Assembly (NCBI RefSeq): GCF_002286775.1 | Contig: NZ_NSGJ01000013.1 | Span: 1 to 64,000 of the forward strand | DNA from: Myroides sp. N17-2 | Lineage (GTDB): Bacteria; Bacteroidota; Bacteroidia; Flavobacteriales; Flavobacteriaceae | Reading direction: 5' to 3' | Length of the DNA: 64,000 bases | The notes under the pieces: model-generated | The model's database searches: none | What the model saw: only the letters and a program-made list of their open reading frames with translations | Told to the model about the DNA's origin: nothing | In this document: positions 60,702 through 64,000 of the stretch, piece by piece | Numbering within the stretch: position 1 is the first letter of the stretch | How the letters are laid out: the number at the start of each line of letters is the position of its first letter | Position numbers and translations under genes: made by a program

Positions 60702-61418
60702 ATGAGAAACAAGATTTATTGGTTCGCTTGCCTTACTTTATTGTTGAGTACAGTAACAGTAGCACAGAATACACGTTCTATAGAACGCACTATACAACCG
60801 AAGTGGAAGATGGTAGTCTATGATAAAGAATCTCCGGTTAAGGCAAAGAACTTGCTTTATAACGAGATCCCGAAGACTCTTGATTTTAAAGGAACTGTTA
60901 TGGAGGCTATCAAATGGGAGGATAAAGAAGGAGAGAAGATATTAATCCTTACTGCTACTGGATATTTTCCATATAGAGACTTGGCGAATAAGGGCTTTGG
61001 ACAATACTCTTCAGGGACTAAAGGTGAAATTTATACTTATATGTTTACAAAGAAGAGCGCTGAAGAAGATTATGTTATGACGCTTAAGATGTATGACAAT
61101 GTTCCGTGCGGTGAAGGCAGTACAGGCGCATATATTGGGTATGTTCCTCTGGGAACAGTTATCACAGATCTTGATAATGACGGTATTACAGAAGTTGTCG
61201 TTTCATATGTGTCTAGTTGTAATGATGGTGAGAAAGGAGAATATGACCTCAAAGTGATTTTGTATAATGGCAATGAGAGTGTAGTCGCAAAAGGACAGCT
61301 TATTCCAAGTGAAGGTAAAATAGATAAACCGGTGATCGAACGCGATGATAAGATGAAAAAAGTATTCTCTAAAACAGTAGAGGATGGATGGAAGAAAATA
61401 GCGAAGAGCTTTAAATAG
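60702..61418 (+). CDS. Secreted protein, M949_RS01915-like family
   Basis: 238 residues with a signal peptide (MRNKIYWFACLTLLLSTVTVAQ). The central part has KGTVMEAIKWEDKEGEKILILTATGY and an EF-hand/FG-GAP-like loop DLDNDGITEVVVSYVSSCNDG, followed by DLKVILYNGNES. This matches what I recall of the M949_RS01915 family of Flavobacteriia, labelled as surface polysaccharide-related; the role is not established. Follows the DUF2071 gene by 14 bases, so possibly on the same transcript. Confidence 0.6.
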   Translation: MRNKIYWFACLTLLLSTVTVAQNTRSIERTIQPKWKMVVYDKESPVKAKNLLYNEIPKTLDFKGTVMEAIKWEDKEGEKILILTATGYFPYRDLANKGFGQYSSGTKGEIYTYMFTKKSAEEDYVMTLKMYDNVPCGEGSTGAYIGYVPLGTVITDLDNDGITEVVVSYVSSCNDGEKGEYDLKVILYNGNESVVAKGQLIPSEGKIDKPVIERDDKMKKVFSKTVEDGWKKIAKSFK

Positions 61419-61524
61419 TTATGAACCTCATAGTATGTGCTATGAGGTTTTTTTATGAAAATGGTTTTGGTTAGTAGTTTCTAAAATTGTTTATATTTGA
61501 TGGCAAGCTTATTCCTTAATAACT

Positions 61525-62205
61525 ATGAAATACAGAATTGAGATACCCGAACCTTGTCATGAAGACTGGGATAAGATGACTCCTCAGGATAAGGGGAGGC
61601 ACTGTGATGTATGTGATAAAGTGGTAGTAGACTTTAGTAAATACAGTAAACGAGATATCATTAATCATATCAAGAAAGAGGGAAAGATATGTGGACGAGT
61701 ACCTCGTCAGTATGTAGGTATAAACTTAGAAGAAGAAAAGATTAGAAAGTCATTTGGACTAAATGGGATGGTTGCTACGATGGTGAATTTATTAGCACTA
61801 ACGACTATAAGTACGGCAGTAGCACAAGAAAAACCTAAAGTGGAACAGCAAAGTAAAGCCTTAAGCAAATCCTCAAAGTCAACAAAACTGCTTAAAAAAG
61901 AGACTTTTGTATTGAAAGGGGCTGTAAAAGAGTCGGGAAGAAAGGGATTAGGAGGTGTATTAGTTCAAGTTAAAGGAACAAGTTATACAGTAATGACAGA
62001 TGACATAGGGAACTTTGAATTGAAACTACCTGTGACTTTAGATAGAGAGAATTGTGTACTAAGTTGTTTAAAAGATAATTATTTTGCTGAGGAAGTAAGG
62101 GTTACTGATTTTGATAATCCTATTGATATTGAAATATACAAGGTAAAATTATTTGTAGAGCCTAGTGTGACAGGCAAAGTCACCATCAAGGAAGTTTGTG
62201 AATAA
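61525..62205 (+). CDS. Cys-rich N-terminus/TM/carboxypeptidase-regulatory-like protein, copy 1
   Basis: 226 residues. The first 105 residues match those of the next gene almost exactly. They include PCHEDWDKMTPQDKGRHCDVCDKVVVDFS (a zinc-ribbon-like Cys/His set: C12, H13, C32, C35, plus ICGRVP at 60-65) and one hydrophobic helix (about 84-101) ending ISTAVAQEK. The C-terminal part (about 128-215) is a carboxypeptidase-D-regulatory-like beta-sandwich (LKGAVKESGRKGLGGVLVQVKGTSYTVMTDDIGNFELKLPV). The architecture suggests a cytosolic metal-binding head and a periplasmic beta domain; the family is common in Flavobacteria but of unknown function. Confidence 0.7.
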   Translation: MKYRIEIPEPCHEDWDKMTPQDKGRHCDVCDKVVVDFSKYSKRDIINHIKKEGKICGRVPRQYVGINLEEEKIRKSFGLNGMVATMVNLLALTTISTAVAQEKPKVEQQSKALSKSSKSTKLLKKETFVLKGAVKESGRKGLGGVLVQVKGTSYTVMTDDIGNFELKLPVTLDRENCVLSCLKDNYFAEEVRVTDFDNPIDIEIYKVKLFVEPSVTGKVTIKEVCE

Positions 62206-62219
62206 CTTAATGAGAACCT

Positions 62220-62891
62220 ATGAAATACAGAATCGAGATACCCGAACCTTGTCATGAAGACTGGGATAAGATGACTCCTCAGGATAAGGGGAGACACTGT
62301 GATGTATGTGATAAAGTGGTAGTAGACTTTAGTAAATACAGTAAACGAGATATCATTAATCATATTAAGAAAGAAGGAAAGATCTGTGGTCGAGTACCTC
62401 GTCAGTATGTAGGTGTTAATTTAGAGGAAGAGAAGATTAGAAAGTCATTTGGGCTAAATGGGATGGTTGCTACGATGGTGAATTTATTAGCACTAACGAC
62501 TATAAGTACGGCAGTAGCACAAGAAAAACCTAGAGTAGAAACTGTATGTAAAGATGCTAAGACGAGTACTCCTATAGCAACAGTTGTTCAGAATGATGCT
62601 AAGAATGAAAATACTAGAGTGATCAGAGGAAAGGTTTATGAAGGAGGATTAGAATTACCTGGGACAATAATTATAATAAAAGGGACTGATATAGGTACTC
62701 AAAGCAATCTTCAAGGAGAGTATGAATTAGTTGTTCCTGAAAAATATGATACTAAACGACTAACTTTAGTTGCTAGTTTTATTGGTATGAATGATGTAAA
62801 GATTCGAGTTGGTAAATCAAAAGATAATGCTGATTTCCATTTAGAATCAAGTAATGAAGTGTTAGGAGGGGTAGAGATAGTTCGTTATTAA
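62220..62891 (+). CDS. Cys-rich N-terminus/TM/carboxypeptidase-regulatory-like protein, copy 2
   Basis: 223 residues. Residues 1-100 are essentially the same as copy 1 at protein level, with a few synonymous and one conservative change; from about residue 106 it diverges completely. The C-terminal domain (about 131-215: RVIRGKVYEGGLELPGTIIIIKGTDIGTQSNLQGEYELVVPEKYD) is again a carboxypeptidase-regulatory-like fold but with a different sequence, close in style to the N-terminal domains of SusC-type receptors. It starts 14 bases after copy 1, so the pair is an operon. Recent duplication or gene conversion of the N-terminal half. Confidence 0.7.
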   Translation: MKYRIEIPEPCHEDWDKMTPQDKGRHCDVCDKVVVDFSKYSKRDIINHIKKEGKICGRVPRQYVGVNLEEEKIRKSFGLNGMVATMVNLLALTTISTAVAQEKPRVETVCKDAKTSTPIATVVQNDAKNENTRVIRGKVYEGGLELPGTIIIIKGTDIGTQSNLQGEYELVVPEKYDTKRLTLVASFIGMNDVKIRVGKSKDNADFHLESSNEVLGGVEIVRY

Positions 62892-62903
62892 ATAAAAAAG
62901 AAT

Positions 62904-63077
62904 ATGAAAAAAGGAAAAGTACTATTATACATTGGGCTATTTATGATATCAATAGGGACAAGTTTAATATCAATGAAGAATATTCAAATAGGATTATTTC
63001 TGCTTATTTCGGCAGTGGTGGTATTACTATTTGCTTTGGTAATAGGTCTAAAAGAAAAGAAGGCTTCTAAGAACTAA
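62904..63077 (+). CDS. Small membrane protein, 57 residues
   Basis: ATG at 62904, 12 bases after the stop of the previous gene, reads 57 residues: MKKGKVLLYIGLFMISIG, two hydrophobic helices (about 6-23 and 29-49, separated by the KN of SMKNIQ) and a charged tail KEKKASKN. Typical small two-TM protein, probably translated with the Cys-rich pair. Function unknown. A terminator follows at 63164. Confidence 0.6.
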   Translation: MKKGKVLLYIGLFMISIGTSLISMKNIQIGLFLLISAVVVLLFALVIGLKEKKASKN

Positions 63078-63163
63078 GCAAGGCGATTCTGTAGGGCATT
63101 TATTTTATTCTCTCTACTCCAATCAAATGTTTTAGAAGTATCAGATACATAGTGATATAATAG

Positions 63164-63191
63164 AAGTGCTTTTCTAGCTAGGAGAGCACTT
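63164..63191 (+). terminator. Terminator after the small membrane protein
   Basis: AAGTGCT / AGCACTT with an inner CTAGCTAG stem, followed by six Ts. It closes the Cys-rich pair and small protein transcript. Confidence 0.7.
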
Positions 63192-63242
63192 TTTTTGTTT
63201 TCAGAAGTCTTAGTGGTAGAAGCGAGATAGAGGATGGTATGA

Positions 63243-64000
63243 CTAGTGTCTATTGTCACAGTTGATAGAGATACGATTACTATAATCATCACTTAGTTCT
63301 ACCTTACTAATCCATTCACAGCCATCACCTGCGTAGGCAAAGCCGAAGTAAACAGGTGGACTGTTTTTAAATAGTTCGCCTGCCCATTGATGTATAGGGT
63401 GATTACATACGTCAAACTGTGTTCTTGGCTGTAAGTTTAAAGGCAGGTAACCACTGTTGCCTCCTGTTGTTATTAGTTCTTCACTGACCAATTGATTATC
63501 TTTTACGACCGCTATTAAATAGTAGCCTCTATCATACTGACTTTCTCTATTTTGTGGTATATTGAAATGATATAGAAAATAGTTATAGTCATTTAGTGTG
63601 TATAGGTAAGTTTTAACAATGTTTGTTTTATTGTTGTTTTGAATGTAATCTTTGTTGTATTGTGAGGTCTTAGATAGTGGAAATGTCTTGTTATCCACTT
63701 CTTTCCACAGTATTGGTTGTACTTTACCTAGTTCGAAAGGACTGGTTTTACCTACAGCCACAAAGAAGTTTTCGAAGTAATTCTCTTCTGTGATGTATGT
63801 TTCTGTTTGAGGAATTTGAAAGCCTAATTCATAGTCAAAATAAGTCCATTCTTTATAGGTGTTTTCTCCTGTTTCTTCGTCTGTATGTATTGCAAATTCA
63901 AAAAACTCATAAGGGTTTAAAGAGGCTATTCCCTTTAAATCTTTTATCTTATAAGTGATCAGTTTATTGTTGACAAAGTCGTAAAGATATAGATTGTCTT
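63243..64000 (-). CDS. Hypothetical protein, 5' end outside the window
   Basis: The frame is open on the minus strand to the window edge (at least 252 residues, two leading bases left over), ending at the TAG 63245-63243. A GTG at 63761 is only internal. Visible sequence has strand-rich stretches (KDLKGIASLNPYEFFEF, ENTYKEWTYFDYELGFQIP, NYFLYHFNIPQNRESQYDRGYYLIAVVKDNQL) and a C-terminal cysteine pair region (DVCNHPIHQWAGELF, GDGCEWISKVEL, ISINCDNRH). No family recognised. The N-terminus and any signal peptide lie beyond position 64000. Confidence 0.7.
   Translation of the reverse strand, partial: DNLYLYDFVNNKLITYKIKDLKGIASLNPYEFFEFAIHTDEETGENTYKEWTYFDYELGFQIPQTETYITEENYFENFFVAVGKTSPFELGKVQPILWKEVDNKTFPLSKTSQYNKDYIQNNNKTNIVKTYLYTLNDYNYFLYHFNIPQNRESQYDRGYYLIAVVKDNQLVSEELITTGGNSGYLPLNLQPRTQFDVCNHPIHQWAGELFKNSPPVYFGFAYAGDGCEWISKVELSDDYSNRISINCDNRH

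Noticed and set aside
63074..63292. 72-residue minus-strand ORF
   Set aside because: It runs across the terminator after 63077 and overlaps the end of the longer minus-strand gene; composition is not protein-like.
1..64000. CRISPR array, prophage or insertion sequence
   Set aside because: No regularly spaced repeats, integrase, transposase, capsid or Cas-like protein is encoded in the window.

Overview
The window looks like chromosome from an AT-rich Flavobacteriaceae-type member of the Bacteroidota. I think of Myroides or a close relative, but the genus cannot be proved from this sequence alone. The reasons are Bacteroidota-type promoters (TTG, about 19-22 bases, TAnnTTTG) in front of several genes, abundant lipoproteins with an SC(S/N)D-type start, a TonB-dependent receptor, TonB C-terminal domain proteins, a mevalonate-pathway gene pair, DPP IV with POT transporters, and many tight hairpin terminators. 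No phage, insertion sequence or CRISPR array was seen.

Region by region: 1-1.1 kb holds a GNAT acetyltransferase and a MepB-family gene. 1.18-9.93 kb is a cobalamin-riboswitch-controlled locus: a BtuB-like receptor, a BtuG-like beta-propeller lipoprotein and five further surface lipoproteins in two families, two FDFRPAPGQF-type paralogues and three DUF4465-type paralogues. 9.9-14.4 kb has a YD-repeat lipoprotein and a BlaI/M56-TonB operon with a palindromic operator over its promoter. 14.4-18.4 kb (minus strand) has a GNAT, two MmcQ/YjbR proteins, a cyclase, hemW and ruvC. 18.5-31.6 kb is mixed: membrane proteins, EamA transporter, TonB-domain secreted proteins, DUF4261, miaE, glycosyltransferase, cupin and AraC regulator. 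31.6-36 kb has an M20 dipeptidase, two copies of a complete tRNA-Leu(TAG) promoter-to-terminator cassette, an MscS channel and a GH25 lysozyme.

36-44.7 kb carries an OppC-like permease, the Prc/Tsp protease, surE, a small membrane protein, lpxB, a C40 peptidase and comEC. 44.7-55.5 kb (minus strand) is a peptide-use island: DPP IV followed by four POT-type transporters of different architecture and a secreted thioredoxin-like protein. One POT transporter carries a domain of about 120 residues in the TM9-TM10 loop, the site of the extracellular domain in mammalian PepT1/PepT2. 55.7-57.9 kb is mvaA plus a GHMP kinase. 58.3-64 kb holds small lipoproteins, a DoxD/DoxA fusion, DUF2071 and a tandem pair of Cys-rich/TM/carboxypeptidase-regulatory-like proteins with nearly identical N-terminal halves and unrelated C-terminal tails. 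The last gene runs off the window.

The strongest candidates for something under-described are the expanded B12 surface-lipoprotein array, the BlaI-controlled M56-TonB operon, the duplicated Cys-rich membrane protein pair, and several promoter- or terminator-bounded intergenic regions that may encode small RNAs.
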